The notes beneath the pieces are model-generated. The model did no database searches. It saw nothing but the letters and a program-made list of their open reading frames with translations, and was not told the origin of the DNA. A DNA stretch of 64,000 bases from Hermetia illucens (lineage: Eukaryota; Arthropoda; Insecta; Diptera; Stratiomyidae): assembly GCF_905115235.1 (NCBI RefSeq), contig NC_051850.1:109433982-109497981 (forward strand), in the 5' to 3' direction. Below are positions 35,990 to 46,284 of this stretch, piece after piece; the first letter of the stretch is position 1; each line of letters begins with the position of its first letter. The position numbers were made by a program, and so were the translations under genes.

Positions 35990-36720
35990 TAGGGTTCAAA
36001 ACAAAACCGGTTCATTGTCCGTCTGTCTATTCCACACACTATTCACATAAACGGTTACACCTACTCTTATGAAATTTGGTGGTAATAATTATTCCATGTT
36101 GAACTTAAAGGGAGAAAGAGTAGTTGTGGTAGTAGCAGAAGTGTCATGCGTTTTTTCACCGTATATACTCATGGGTGGTGTGAAATGAAAGGTCTCGATT
36201 AGTCCAGATGTTAGTAGTTGTAAAGGGGAGGAGAACAGGGCCAGAAAAGGATCAATTACTTTAAAGACCCGTTCTCCGAAATCATTATCATCATCCACGG
36301 TGCAACAAGCAGTATTCGGTCTAGGCCTGCCTTAATATGGAACTTCAGATATCCCGGTTTAGCGACGAGGTCCACCAATACGATATCCCGAAAACCTGTC
36401 TGGCATCCTGACCTACGCCGTCGCTCCATCTCAGGCAGGATCTGCCTCGTCTTCTTTTCCTTCGTTCTTCTCGTCTCCGAAATTACCCAACTGAAGAATG
36501 TGAGAAACAATTATGATGATTTGCGCACATGATATCTAGGCCTCACAATACTCTCATTGTGATATCCGTTCAAAGTAAAGGTAATAATAGTATATTATTA
36601 CATTTTGAAAATTTACTTCACACCCCCTTAAGTTCATCATAGACTCGTAAAAAATTGCAATTAATATAAAGCATCACACTGGAAAGTTTAATGGTAATCC
36701 TACTATTATTGACAAGGTTT
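35990..36720 (+). mobile_element. DINE-1/HINE-like repeat, interrupted by an RTE stub
   Basis: Forward copy with AAAACCGGTTCATTGTCCGT, a short (TCTG) core, ACGGTTACACCTACTC, GAAAGGTCTCGATTAGT, then TTACCCAACTGAAGAATGTG after the RTE stub, and ATTACATTTTGAAAATTTAC. The terminal TTTCCCGACTTG box is not visible at its right end. More diverged than the copies at 31327 and 34462. Confidence 0.75.
36283..36473 (-). mobile_element. RTE-clade LINE, 191-bp 3' stub with 10-bp target duplication
   Basis: Very short 5'-truncated RTE insertion: CATTATCATCATCCACGGTG tail, then ATTCGGTCTAGGCCTGCCTT and the GRRRRG-coding region on the minus strand. TCTCCGAAAT occurs at both edges (36273-36282 and 36474-36483), and the flanks rejoin the HINE-like repeat exactly, which proves insertion into that repeat. 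Confidence 0.9.
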
Positions 36721-36736
36721 TAAAAAAGGCAAAAAG

Positions 36737-36800
36737 ATGGCTGACGCTTTCGTCCAGGGCAGAGGCAACGCATCAGACGCTGCCTCAGCTCTGCCCTAGG
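36737..36800. repeat. Short foldback repeat, inverted copy
   Basis: Contains GGGCAGAGGCAACGCATCAG and the partly complementary GCCTCAGCTCTGCCC, so it can fold. The same sequence, inverted, occurs near 52828-52870 and, more diverged, near 42006-42050. Confidence 0.5.
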
Positions 36801-36879
36801 AGCCATGCAATAGTTGCATCTGCACTAATCGCGAACTTACTTCTATTTAGTCAACCTGGAAAGTGAACAGCGAATGAGC

Positions 36880-37330
36880 CAGGGGCAGCCAGTTTAGCTA
36901 AGTGCCCTTAATATACCCCCAGTCAGCCTACTTGAAATAGTTTAGATCGTCTAGCACACCCAGCTGCTCTCAAGATACAATCATTCTAGCTATTTCCCCC
37001 GTTTGCAAAGTTTTCTCGTTTGTAGGCAAGACGACTCGATGTCGAAATTTCCTAGTCTAATGGAGATGGACTCATGCATGTGGTTCTCATTTACCCACCA
37101 GTCCATCCCTATCACCAAAGCAAAACTACTGTCAGGGTTACGATTGAATTTAGCCCTCTACATCGAAAGACAAGCACGTATTCAATGTTAGCCTGTACGA
37201 TGTACATCTCCGCAAAGGTTTTGGGTAGGATTTAGCTGCTGATATTTGTCACTTGGCTTCCCACTCAAAGACCTCTCGTTGAAATCACCAGCAATTGTTC
37301 TTAGACTTTGATACAAATATCGCAGACAAC
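36880..37330 (-). mobile_element. Old R1-clade LINE, RT-to-endonuclease part
   Basis: Heavily decayed minus-strand R1. 36890-36950 aligns with the RT region at 19700-19760 of the long R1 copy. 37190-37330 aligns with its endonuclease at about 20950-21090 (TCCGCAAA..., TTGAAATC.CC.GCAAT). The rest of this old element continues at 39820-41035; the younger R1 insertion at 37733-39007 lies between. Confidence 0.6.
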
Positions 37331-37732
37331 ATTTTATTTATGAATAGTGTACATCAAATACTGATGTGGGGACGAGAAGATGAATCCAAAAGTGATGAAA
37401 AGTCTAATTAACTGTTTGCACCTTTTACGGGGTGGGTTTGATGAATCGGATGATGAGCTGAAGTAACCTAAAGACACCGTTTATGCATCATTTATGGACA
37501 AGTTGAAGATAGGAATGTGAGTTGGGTGGACGTTAGGGAGCAGGTTTCTTGGAATCGGAAATCATTTTGGGAATCATCTTCATTCTGTTGTGGAGGTTTA
37601 AACGCATCGGGATATTGAAGGACTATGTTTGGGTTATTGTGCGGCACAGGTTTAGGAATGCCCATTGTGGATAGCGAGAAGAAGCTTTCGGAAGGGATAG
37701 GTCCTTATGGACTATTATATGATGTGGATAGC

Positions 37733-39007
37733 CATCATGTATAATGGCGTGCTTGCTCTTCCCGTCCCAGAGGGAACTACGATTGTCGGCTTTGCTGATG
37801 ACCTAGCTGTGGTTGTTGCAGCAAAACACCCAGAAGATGTGGAGGTTTACGCAACGGAAACAGTGAGAGTGGTAAAGTCCTGGCTAGAAAAGGGCGGGCT
37901 GACCTTGGCGGACGCGAAAACGGAAGCGGTCTTGATAACGAAACGCAGGAAAAATAATACTGTAAAAGTGGAGGTCGGTGGACATACGGTCGTATCAAAG
38001 CCGGCTATCAAATACCTGGGGGTAATAATTGACACCAAATTGAGTTTTAGGGAGCACCTAGAGTATGCATGCCAAAAGGCAGCCAGTGCCACCACGGCAC
38101 TTGCAAAAATGTTGCCAAATATTGGTGGGCCGAAACATTGCCGGAGGTTGGTGCTAGCCGGAGTGGTGCGCTCCATCCTGCTCTACTCGTCGCCTGTGTG
38201 GGCAGAGGCGCTTGCAAACTCTCAGAGACGGAAGCAGGTGAACTCGGTTTACCGGCGGATGGCTTTGAGGGTTTGCAGTGCTTTTAGAACCACATCAGAT
38301 GAGGCAGTATTGGTGGTGGCAGGCATGATCCCGGTTGACATTCTGGCCAAAGAAATGAGTGTCCTGTACAATGCAAGACATATGGAGGGGCATGCACAGC
38401 GTAGAAATGCGGCAAGGTCAGAGTCGCTTGATCTCTGGCAACGCAGATGGGACGAGTCTGCGAAAGGTCGGTGGACGCACAGGCTCATTCCCAACATTAG
38501 GGTGTGGCTTGAGCGAAAACATGGGGATACCAACTACCACATTACCCAGTTCCTCACGGGACACGGTGGTTGCTACAGGCAGTATCTGCACCGCTTTGGG
38601 TTGGATGATTTTCCGAACAGTCCCAGATGCGATGGCATACCGGAGGATCCAGAGCATGTGATGTTTCACTGCCCATGATTTGCGATGGAGAGAAGGAGCT
38701 TAAACCAGGTGCTGGGCAGGAGAGGACCCCGGAGAGCTTGGTTACTGAGATGCTGGAGTCCGAGGAGAAGTGGCTTGCGGTTAGCTCCGCAATCATTCAA
38801 ATGCAGGAGGAGTTGCTGAAAGAACAAAGAAGGAGGAAAGCTGCAAATAGGAGAAGGATGAGTGTCCCGCGGGGCTGGGGCTGGAGAGACCGGGGGTGGT
38901 TTTTAGTGGGTGTGAATCCCACACGCGCCCGCTGTTGTTCCGCCGTTCGGGCGGCGGACGTGTCTTTCTAAGATTTTCCACCTCCGTGTACGCACAAAAA
39001 AAAAAAA
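37733..39007 (+). mobile_element. R1-clade LINE, 5'-truncated, 14-bp target duplication
   Basis: Starts within the RT (IMYNGVLALPVPEGTTIVGF followed by ADDLAVV), with 324 codons open. It continues through the thumb (KYLGVIIDTKLSFREHLEYA) and the C-terminal NSPRCDGIPEDPEHVMFHC. A frame break follows near 38678, and then ELKPGAGQERTPESLVTEML in another frame. The 3' UTR has TTTTTAGTGGGTGTGAATCC, two hairpins and a poly-A at 38996-39007. ATGATGTGGATAGC flanks both sides (37719-37732 and 39008-39021). It is the youngest-looking R1 piece by frame integrity, but it lacks the 5' half. Confidence 0.95.
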
Positions 39008-39021
39008 ATGATGTGGATAGC

Positions 39022-39819
39022 TGCTGCTAAACTTCAGTCTGCAATTGCCACCCGTCAAAGAGGTGGGCTATTGTTGATCTCTCGCGATTAATTCTGAGCA
39101 GGATATCGGTTTTAAAAATAAGATCGAGTGACCTGTTCGGCAGATGAACTGGAAGTCTGCGATTGAGTTATTACTATTTCAGTTAAACATTCTACTAATT
39201 TGCTCACTAACTGGACCCAAATAAACTTTCAGAGGAATTTTATTGTGTGAATATTGTTGTTAGTAGTTATTTACATTTACATTTATGAATTAAAAACACT
39301 CTAAATAAAATCTATACTATTGAATTTGTTACTAATATTTAATTAACCTTACAAGCCGATGGCTCGAAGATTTTTGCCAAGATTGAATGGACGGAGATAG
39401 TTGTAGTTATCGGGAAAGAAAAAATGTTCATTTTTCTTAGCAACGCGTGTGATTTAAGCACACTTCCACTCGCGGGTCTGGTAGTTGTATGCCATGGTCA
39501 CTGATGCCAGGGATGACTTCTTAGTTGGAGTTATGTTGATGTCGTTGCCGATCAAGACGTGGTCAAGGTGAGAACGGCAGCTCCACACATTATATTTAGG
39601 GAGCGCAAAGCTGAAATGGGGAACGTTACGTGCAGAAAGACTTGTCATCAGCTAGCGATGTAGCTGCTGACCACTCTTGTTATACAGGATTCAAACAATT
39701 AGGGCCCACGATGTTCCGTAAGCATGATTAATCCACGCAAAGGAACTGATGGTGAAGAGGTCATTAGGATCAAAAGTTCGCTTGGGGCAATAATCGGAAA
39801 TGGTGTTATAATAATACCT
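39022..39819. other. No gene; possible LINE endonuclease debris
   Basis: AT-rich sequence. Around 39454-39648 a minus-strand frame contains a HLDHVLIGNDI block that resembles the DHVLI region of LINE endonucleases, but nothing around it confirms this. Confidence 0.35.
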
Positions 39820-41035
39820 TGACTTTTGTCCTTACAAAACCGGCTATAGCACTATTACTTTTCCTGTACGGTTTGTTTTACCATACCATACCCTGCTATA
39901 CGCACGCACTCTAGCACTACCGTCATTTCGGTGAGGTTTACTGATGGTAATTTCCTTGTCCCTACGGGGATTACATTGATATCGAACTTTGGAATATTCT
40001 GTAATAACAGGTCTTAAACTTCCTCGCAGTCGCGGATTGGTTTGTATTAAACTCATATTCTTTCAAGGAAACAGGCCAAACCAGATTCTCGCATTCGACT
40101 GTTATCTCCCACTTTAACCTCAGCTTGCTTAACCAACATTATACTTCTCACGCAGCCACGGAAAATACCCACTGATTTCTTGTTTGATCTACATATTTAG
40201 CTGCCAGATCCGATTTCTGTTTTCACCTGATGCGGCTGACACTGCAGTCCGTGTCAGTCAATTCGATTTTAGCGATGTTATCTTTAAAGAATGTCGTCAT
40301 GGCAGATTCGCTCGTTTTTGGAAATAATTATTCTCTTCAGACAGATCATCTTTTTGTCCATTTCCAGTTTAACTTACTTTTACCTGGTCTTCCAGCTGTT
40401 GGATTTTTCCTCTTTTACAAGTACTGCGAGTATATTCCACAGGTATTTTGTCCTGCTGACCCATTCGTCGTTGAAGAAACTAGTAAAAAATTCTTTCTTT
40501 CTTTTTTCGAATACCTTATCTTAAGGCGGTGCCACCTGATTTTACCACGGAACTTTTCTTCTCAATGGTTAGGCATTTTTTCTCCCACGGTCTTTACATG
40601 GAATAACATAATACTCTTACCTAAAACCATATGTTCGATGTATATTCTGCTCCTCCTTTATACGCTTAGTCCTTTTCTTTTTGTGTCCAACAAAACGAAC
40701 GTCGGCTGGCAGGAAACATCGCAGCCCAAATTGGCGACCTCACATGTTTCGAACTTTTCGGAAAGAAACCGTGTGGGTCACATTTTTACCTCACGACTAT
40801 CTCCTGTGGTATTGAACAATGCAGAAGCAAAAAATTCCAACTACAGGGCACTGCAGTTGCTGGATATGCACGACTGGAAATGCACTTGCCCACTTCGGAA
40901 AACGTCGTTATCATCAAATGCGCATTTCAGTAGCCACCCGCTTTCCTCTTCAGTACAGTCTAACCCAATTGCGAGAATGGGTACCAATGACATTTCATGT
41001 TCCTCACGCACCTCTTCAGAAAAACCCTAAAATCT
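39820..41035 (-). mobile_element. Old R1-clade LINE, endonuclease start and ORF1 part
   Basis: Decayed minus-strand R1. 39820-40060 aligns with the ORF2 start of the long R1 copy (ACTTTTGTCCTTACAAAACC against its CTTCGTCCTTATAAAACC, and a GTATTAAACTCAT end). 40200-40420 aligns with its ORF1 (CTGATGCGGCTGACACT and GGAAATAATTATTCTC). The 266-codon plus-strand frame at 40230-41030 is antisense to this ORF1 and is not a gene. Probably the same element as 36880-37330. Confidence 0.6.
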
Positions 41036-41140
41036 GAGCGAGTGGTTGAAGATCTTTTCACTTTATAGCTTGATTTATTTCAGAAAGAAAACATTTCTCA
41101 TCAGCGATAATTTTATATAAATGGCTTTGTTTAGTAGTCA

Positions 41141-41370
41141 TTAACGCTTGCTGAAGTATTTGTCATAAACTGCTCTAGGTAAAGGTTCTGGCTGAGATAT
41201 TGCGTTAGCTGAAGGTTTTGGTGCAGCCATTACTCGAGTGACTGTTATTCCTAAGTTTAGATAGGGATGAACGATACAAAACTTCCAGTACCACAAACTG
41301 TTCTTAAATGCTTACCTGTGAGGCCAAGCACTACCACTAAAATTGATACAAATACTCCGAAATACCTCAT
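41141..41370 (-). CDS. Small secreted peptide with X-Pro/X-Ala dipeptides, two exons
   Basis: Predicted 54-residue prepropeptide. Exon 1 is 41316-41370 (55 nt; MRYFGVFVSILVVVLGLT), the intron 41251-41315 (65 nt, GTAAGC...ACTTAG, phase 1), and exon 2 41141-41250. After ITVTRV comes a dipeptide-rich part, MA-AP-KP-SA-NA-IS-QP-EP-LP-RA, ending in the basic, aromatic tail VYDKYFSKR. Ladder trimming would leave that 9-residue tail as mature peptide. The gene has a TATA box at 41424-41432 and a short 5' UTR. It resembles the gene at 35601-35823 in layout and in the Pro/Ala ladder before a Y-D tail, so they are likely paralogues. No homologue was checked. Confidence 0.6.
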
Positions 41371-41423
41371 GCTTTTCCTCGTAATCTAAATAGCTGTATT
41401 AACGGAAAATTGTACATCAGCAC

Positions 41424-41432
41424 CTTTTTATA
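41424..41432 (-). promoter_or_regulatory. TATA box of the small peptide gene at 41370
   Basis: TATAAAAAG on the minus strand lies about 55 bp upstream of the ATG, giving a predicted transcription start near 41400. Confidence 0.6.
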
Positions 41433-42624
41433 TTTGGGGCTTCGTGTGATATGGCAATTTTCAGATACATCAATTATGCTGCAATAACTAATTTTACTGT
41501 TAGCTAGTGTAAACGTATTATAATTTGTACCAATGTGTAATATATTTTTCCTTGTCGATTATCTACAACTAATCATTCGTAGAAAATGAGTTATTTATGT
41601 GAAATACAACTATGCATGGAAATATTTTCGGTTTAATCGTTAGCTCTTATTGAAACGAATCTCGTATGCCCCAGCGTCATAAGCGATTTTTCCATGCCCA
41701 CACCAATAGTGCGGGACCAATGGACTAGGACACACAGAGGGAAGTTGCTGGTAGTAATGATCCTTTCCTATTCCCGAATAGCCATTAGCCTAATGATGAA
41801 CTAACGTCTGCGGGAACGGTGACAATTCCGCATGATACGGACTAAGTGTGCATCTTCAAAGAAAATAATTTCGCTTCAAGGTAGCTTGAGTCTGAACATA
41901 AGGCGGCGATTTTCAATTGGACGTAATTCGCACTCATAACGTGCTCCCGATTATATTGTATATAAAGAAGCGATTACCAGCTGCAGCTACTTTTGGTCAT
42001 GCAGCACCCAGAGCAGAAGTAAAGCAGCGTCTGGTGAGTTTTCTCTGCCGGGACAAAAGCATCAATCGTGATTTCTGACTTTCTAATGCTCTAACGCTCT
42101 AGAGTATCATCTCGTTTAAACGGTTATCGTTAATGTTACAGCTGAATCCGCTCGAATTTTTATTTTTGCCAAGGCTACAAGTATGTTCAAAGTTATGTTA
42201 AGTCGGTTAAGCTGGTGGTGCAGCCTCAGTAGGTCTCATTCTTGGCTAGCACTTGATACAAGCTGAATACAAGCTTCCAAAGGGTTCATGTGAACCCGTG
42301 CGTACATGTGTCGGAGGAGGAGGATGCAGAGTAAAAACCAGTATATTCTGTTGTAAGTGCGTGGACCCGTCAGATCGCCTACAAGCGCTAGCAAACCTAC
42401 ATAAACTAAGCCAAACACCCTATCCACACGTTTGCGTTTGGAACTGTTTCCTTAAGTTTAGCAAACAAGTGGGCCCATGTATTTACGAATGAGTGGAGGT
42501 AACAATTCTGCAGCAACTGCGAAGTTTGCACGCAAAAGTTTCGAAGAGACCATTTAAAGCTCTATTCATACTTACCGGCATGGAGCGTGTCAGAGACAGC
42601 ACAAACCAAAATATTCATTCAGGA
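41433..42624. other. No recognised gene; contains a dispersed short repeat
   Basis: Only short frames. At about 41948-42050 a TATTGTATATAAAG-led sequence is shared with 52770-52870. A Cys-rich 79-codon frame at 42253-42492 (VGGGGCRVKTSIFCCKCVDP) has no signal peptide or known family and is not called as a gene. Confidence 0.4.
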
Positions 42625-42925
42625 GACATATGAGAGGCTCCCCGTGTGTCGGATCCGAGGAATGTATTTTTTCTGGCACCACTTGTATCTATGTTGGATA
42701 TAGTATAGAGTGTTTTTGCAAAGTGATTTTTCGATATTCCGACCCGCTAGGAAATTACGGCGCTAAACGGGTAGAGTGTCATATATATGTCAGTTTTATG
42801 TCAATCGCCATAATGAGTTTCCAGATCCGATCAATGTTAAAATGGGTTTTCTACAAGAACAAGAATTGTAGCCAACGTTTTACGAAGAATTCGAAGCTTT
42901 ATGAACTAAGTGCAGCAAATTAGTG
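42625..42925 (+). mobile_element. Second HINE-like family (F2), 5' part only
   Basis: Matches the first 300 bp of the unit at 45130: GAGGCTCCCCGTGTGTCGGA, AAAGTGATTTTTCGATATTC and TATGTCAGTTTTATGTCAAT. Diverged and without a terminus. Confidence 0.6.
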
Positions 42926-42934
42926 GTCAGTTAA

Positions 42935-43705
42935 GATTTTATAGTTAATGATCACAAAAGCAAAACCTTATTAAAATCGATGCACTGCCTGTCTGTCTGT
43001 CTGTCACAGCACTTTTCCTCAAAACGGCTAAACCGATCCAAACGAAATTTTGTGGACAGATGGGAACTATGAAATCCCATTCGTATAGCGAGTGGCATAA
43101 ATTTAGGTAGAGTTTAAAGCGGGGCTCCCTATACATGAAATATAGTGTAGGCTGTCAACTAAAAGGCCCCAATTAGTGCTCTCTGTAACTGATATTAGTT
43201 TTGTCGTGAATTGCAAAGTGCGCGAATAAGGAGTCAAAATGTACGCATTTAAAGTGAGACAGGACTCATTTTCGGCAACTACCTAGCCTAAAAATCCGAA
43301 AAAATCTGGGTGGTTCGCTTGGATGAAATCTAGGCCTCAAAATATGTCCCATTCCGATATCTGCTCAAATAAACTTCCTAACAGTATATTATCAAATTTT
43401 AAAAATTTTCTGGAAAGCCCCCTTAGATTCATCCTAGGACTTCCTATCAGCATAGAGGACAATATTTTGTATACACGCGCCAAATTTCATGGAAATCTCG
43501 CCATTAACACCAAAGTTATAGCAGTTCAAACTTGGCAATTTCGCGCGAATTAACTGCTTCCAAAGCCATACAAATAAGATACTGAGGTTATAATTAACGG
43601 GAATAATTGACATTCGCGTGAAATATTAAAGTCGCATTTATTAAAAATCTACCTCTACGCAAAACCCTTTATACCTGAAGCGTAGAGTTTCCGGTTTCCC
43701 GACTT
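42935..43705 (+). mobile_element. DINE-1/HINE-like repeat (family F1), complete
   Basis: Reference copy of a non-coding repeat of about 770 bp. In order: AAAACCTTATTAAAATCGAT, a (TCTG)n core, CGGCTAAACCGATCCAAACG, CCCTATACATG, AAAAATCCGAAAAAATCTGG, GGCCTCAAAATATGTCCCAT, AAAACCCTTTATACCTGAAG and the terminus TTTCCGGTTTCCCGACTTG. A short stem (GAAGC...GCTTC in better copies) precedes the terminus. No coding capacity. A tetranucleotide core, end hairpins and subterminal AAAACCTT/AAGGTTTT repeats resemble DINE-1/HINE elements, the non-autonomous partners of Helentrons, so the class is inferred. Confidence 0.75.
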
Positions 43706-44325
43706 GTTTAAGGTTTAGTGTGAAACCCCCCCCCCCCCCCATTTATTCGGGAACGGCAAGACCGATTGTCAGGAAAATTGACGAGAGCGTGAGGTCTGTA
43801 GTTCCCTATATATATAGTAAGTGGCGCTATTTTGTATTGAATTTAAGGGCGGCTCCCCATACACATGAATGGAGGGAGCAAAAGTGTTTGTTACAGAGTG
43901 TAGCCATGTGGGTTATAAAATGAAAGGACTCAATTAGTACTTTTTGCAACTGGTCCCATATTTGATGTCGAGTGAAACATAGGGAAGTGACGGCTCAAAA
44001 TATAACCACCAAAAAGTGTAACAGGTCTCACCCTTCGAACCTGTCCAACCGAAAAATCTACAAAAAATCACAGCGGGGGATCTCTACGAAATTTAGGCCT
44101 CAAAGTACATCCTGTTCCGATATCTGTACAAATAAAGTTAATAATAGTATATTTCAACATTTTATAAATTTACTCGGGAACCCTCCTTATGTCCACCGCA
44201 AAAATACAAAATTTGGCATGGGTATGACATGGGGATAACATAATGCACAATTTAGTCAAGCTTGATCAAAATCCAACTATTATTAACAAAGTTATAGAGG
44301 GTGAAACTTTGACAGTTTTCGCAGG
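43706..44325 (+). mobile_element. DINE-1/HINE-like repeat, tandem partial unit
   Basis: Follows directly from the previous terminus: AAGGTTTAGTGTGAAA, a run of 15 C, GGCAAGACCGATTGTCAGG, CTCCCCATACACATG, CCAACCGAAAAATCTACAAA and ATTAATAGTATATTTC-like blocks. The terminal box is missing. Confidence 0.65.
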
Positions 44326-44960
44326 AGCATGTGATTTATTGTTCTCTTTGCATGCAGCAAGTGGCGCCATTTTGTGTCAAGTTTAAGAGGGAGCTCCCCA
44401 TACATGTGAATGGAGGGCCCAACATTTTTTTCATAAAATGTAGCCGTGTGGTTAACAAATGAAAGAGCTCAATTAGTTACTTTTGAAACTGATTCCATAT
44501 TAGATATCGGTTGAAACATGGGGGAGTAAAGGCTCAAAAAGTGTAACATTTCTCGTTGTCAGAACCTATCCAACTGAAAAATCTGAAAAAAATCACAGTG
44601 ATGAATCTCTACGAAATCTAGGCCTCAAGATACATCCGATTCCGATATCTACACAAATAAAGTTAATGACAGTATATTTCCACATTTTGGAAATTTACCC
44701 AATGACCCTCTTTATGCCCATCCTAGAAGTTCAATTTGGCATGGGTGCAAGGGATAACATAAGGCACAATTTAGTCAAGTTTGAAGAAAATCCAACTATT
44801 ATTAACCAAGCTATAGAGGCTGAAACTTTGCCGGTTGCTGTGAATTTCGTTCATTCTACAACATGTATGACGTCATCATCCAGTATCAATTCGTCAATAT
44901 CACAACAAAGTCAGTTGATATCAATGGCGTTTCACAAAGAAACATTTTATTTTAATTAAT
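44326..44960 (+). mobile_element. DINE-1/HINE-like repeat, tandem partial unit
   Basis: A second partial unit with GCAAGTGGCGCCATTTTGTG, GAGCTCCCCATACATG, CCAACTGAAAAATCTGAAAA, GGCCTCAAGATACATCC and AGTATATTTCCACATTTTGG. It is closer to 43706-44325 than to the other copies, so the pair may have arisen by local duplication. Confidence 0.6.
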
Positions 44961-44984
44961 TTTTTTTTATTAATTACACAGTAC

Positions 44985-46104
44985 AGTACACAGTACAGTA
45001 TTCGGAAATAGGCAGTTTGTTTGTTTAGGATGATAATATCTATGGCTGCAATATGTACGTATGTCTTGTAGTTTAGAAAGATATGAAGGAATATGTTGGA
45101 TTTGTAGCTATATACGGATAGAAAAATATGCGTAGGAGTTTCTCACTTAAGAGGGTCATCCCGTGTGTCAGATTTGCGGAATCGATTTTTTTTTGCATCA
45201 ATTGTATCTAGATATAGTGTAGAATATATGGGCAAAGTGATTTTTTGATATTCGGAGTCGTTCGGAGATTATAGTGTTAAACACGTGATAAGTCACTTGC
45301 CAGATTTATGTCGATTGCCGTAATAAAGCTCGTATTTATCCTTCCGAATGATGCTCGAATGACTTCACTAAAAGGACAAAAATTGAAGCCAAGGCTGTTC
45401 ATGTGTTTCTTCAACAAACCTAAAGTTTATGGATTAGGTATAGTATATTAATGGTCAGTTAAAGTTTTATGGGTAAAAATGGAATTCTACTTTTTAAATG
45501 CGTTTTTCTCGAAACTGCATGTTGAAAATCGGCTGCCACCATAGCCAAAAATCTATCCAGCGAAATTTTTTGAAATTTTCAGGACTTATTCAGAACATAT
45601 TTCTACGGTCCGCAAACTAGGATAATTGCGATTCGTTCAGTAGGTTTTTTTATTCATTGAAGAAACCGTGAAAAAACGTCAAAATTCATAAAAAAAAGTT
45701 TAACACGGCACCAAAAATTTAGCTTTGAATATTTTTTAATAATGCTAGTTTACGGACTGTAGTAAAGTCTGTACGTTAAAATGCCGTGTATTTTTTTCTC
45801 TAAGATGATCACAGCGCCCTCTAGCGTGGCAGCATAAAAACACCTTTTTTTGGAGATGGGTCTATAAATTGCTCTGTATTTCAATAACCAGCTATGCAAT
45901 CAGGGTGGAAAAATTACTATGCACGCCCAAGATATTGGTAAATCTATGGTAAAAAATTCGTATTCGTATCTTTATCCAGTTCTTCACAAAAAATTTCTAA
46001 AAAAAGCCAAAACAAAAACGGCCTTCACAAGAAATGACCCCCTTAAAATGAATACAAAATCTTTATACCCGAAGCGCCAGCTTCCGGTATTCCGGCTTGT
46101 TTAT
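44985..46104 (+). mobile_element. Second HINE-like family (F2), full-length unit
   Basis: A 1.1-kb non-coding unit. It opens with ACAGTACAGTA repeats and a 120-bp block (GTATTCGGAAATAGGCAGTT through TTGTAGCTATATACGG). The body begins CTTAAGAGGGTCATCCCGTG, and the unit ends AAATCTTTATACCCGAAGCG, CCAGCTTCCGGTATTCCGGC, TTGTTT. The last 45 bp are clearly related to the end of family F1, including the GAAGCGCCAGCTTC hairpin. The 67-codon frame at 45919-46122 lies inside it and is not a gene. Confidence 0.7.
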
Positions 46105-46284
46105 ATATTAGAGAAGTCATGAGGAACACCAAAAAGTTACCAAAAAAGTTTACAAAGGCACCAACAATTTACAGTTTGATATTTTTTCATAATCCTAGTG
46201 TGCAAACATACTCCACACCTTAAACTGACAATCGTGCCAATCAATGCTTCGCTGTCCACTCTCAATATGAAAAACTAAACGTAG

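Noticed and set aside
39454-39648. HLDHVLIGNDI-containing minus-strand frame
   Set aside because: Looks like a LINE endonuclease block, but no neighbouring endonuclease motif supports it; left as unassigned debris.
40230-41030. Longest plus-strand frame in the area (266 codons)
   Set aside because: It is antisense to decayed R1 ORF1 sequence that aligns with the long R1 copy; the protein has no coherent domain.
42253-42492. Cys-rich 79-codon frame (CVGGGGCRVK...CCKCVDP)
   Set aside because: No signal peptide, promoter or splice structure, and Cys spacing fits no family I know; treated as chance.
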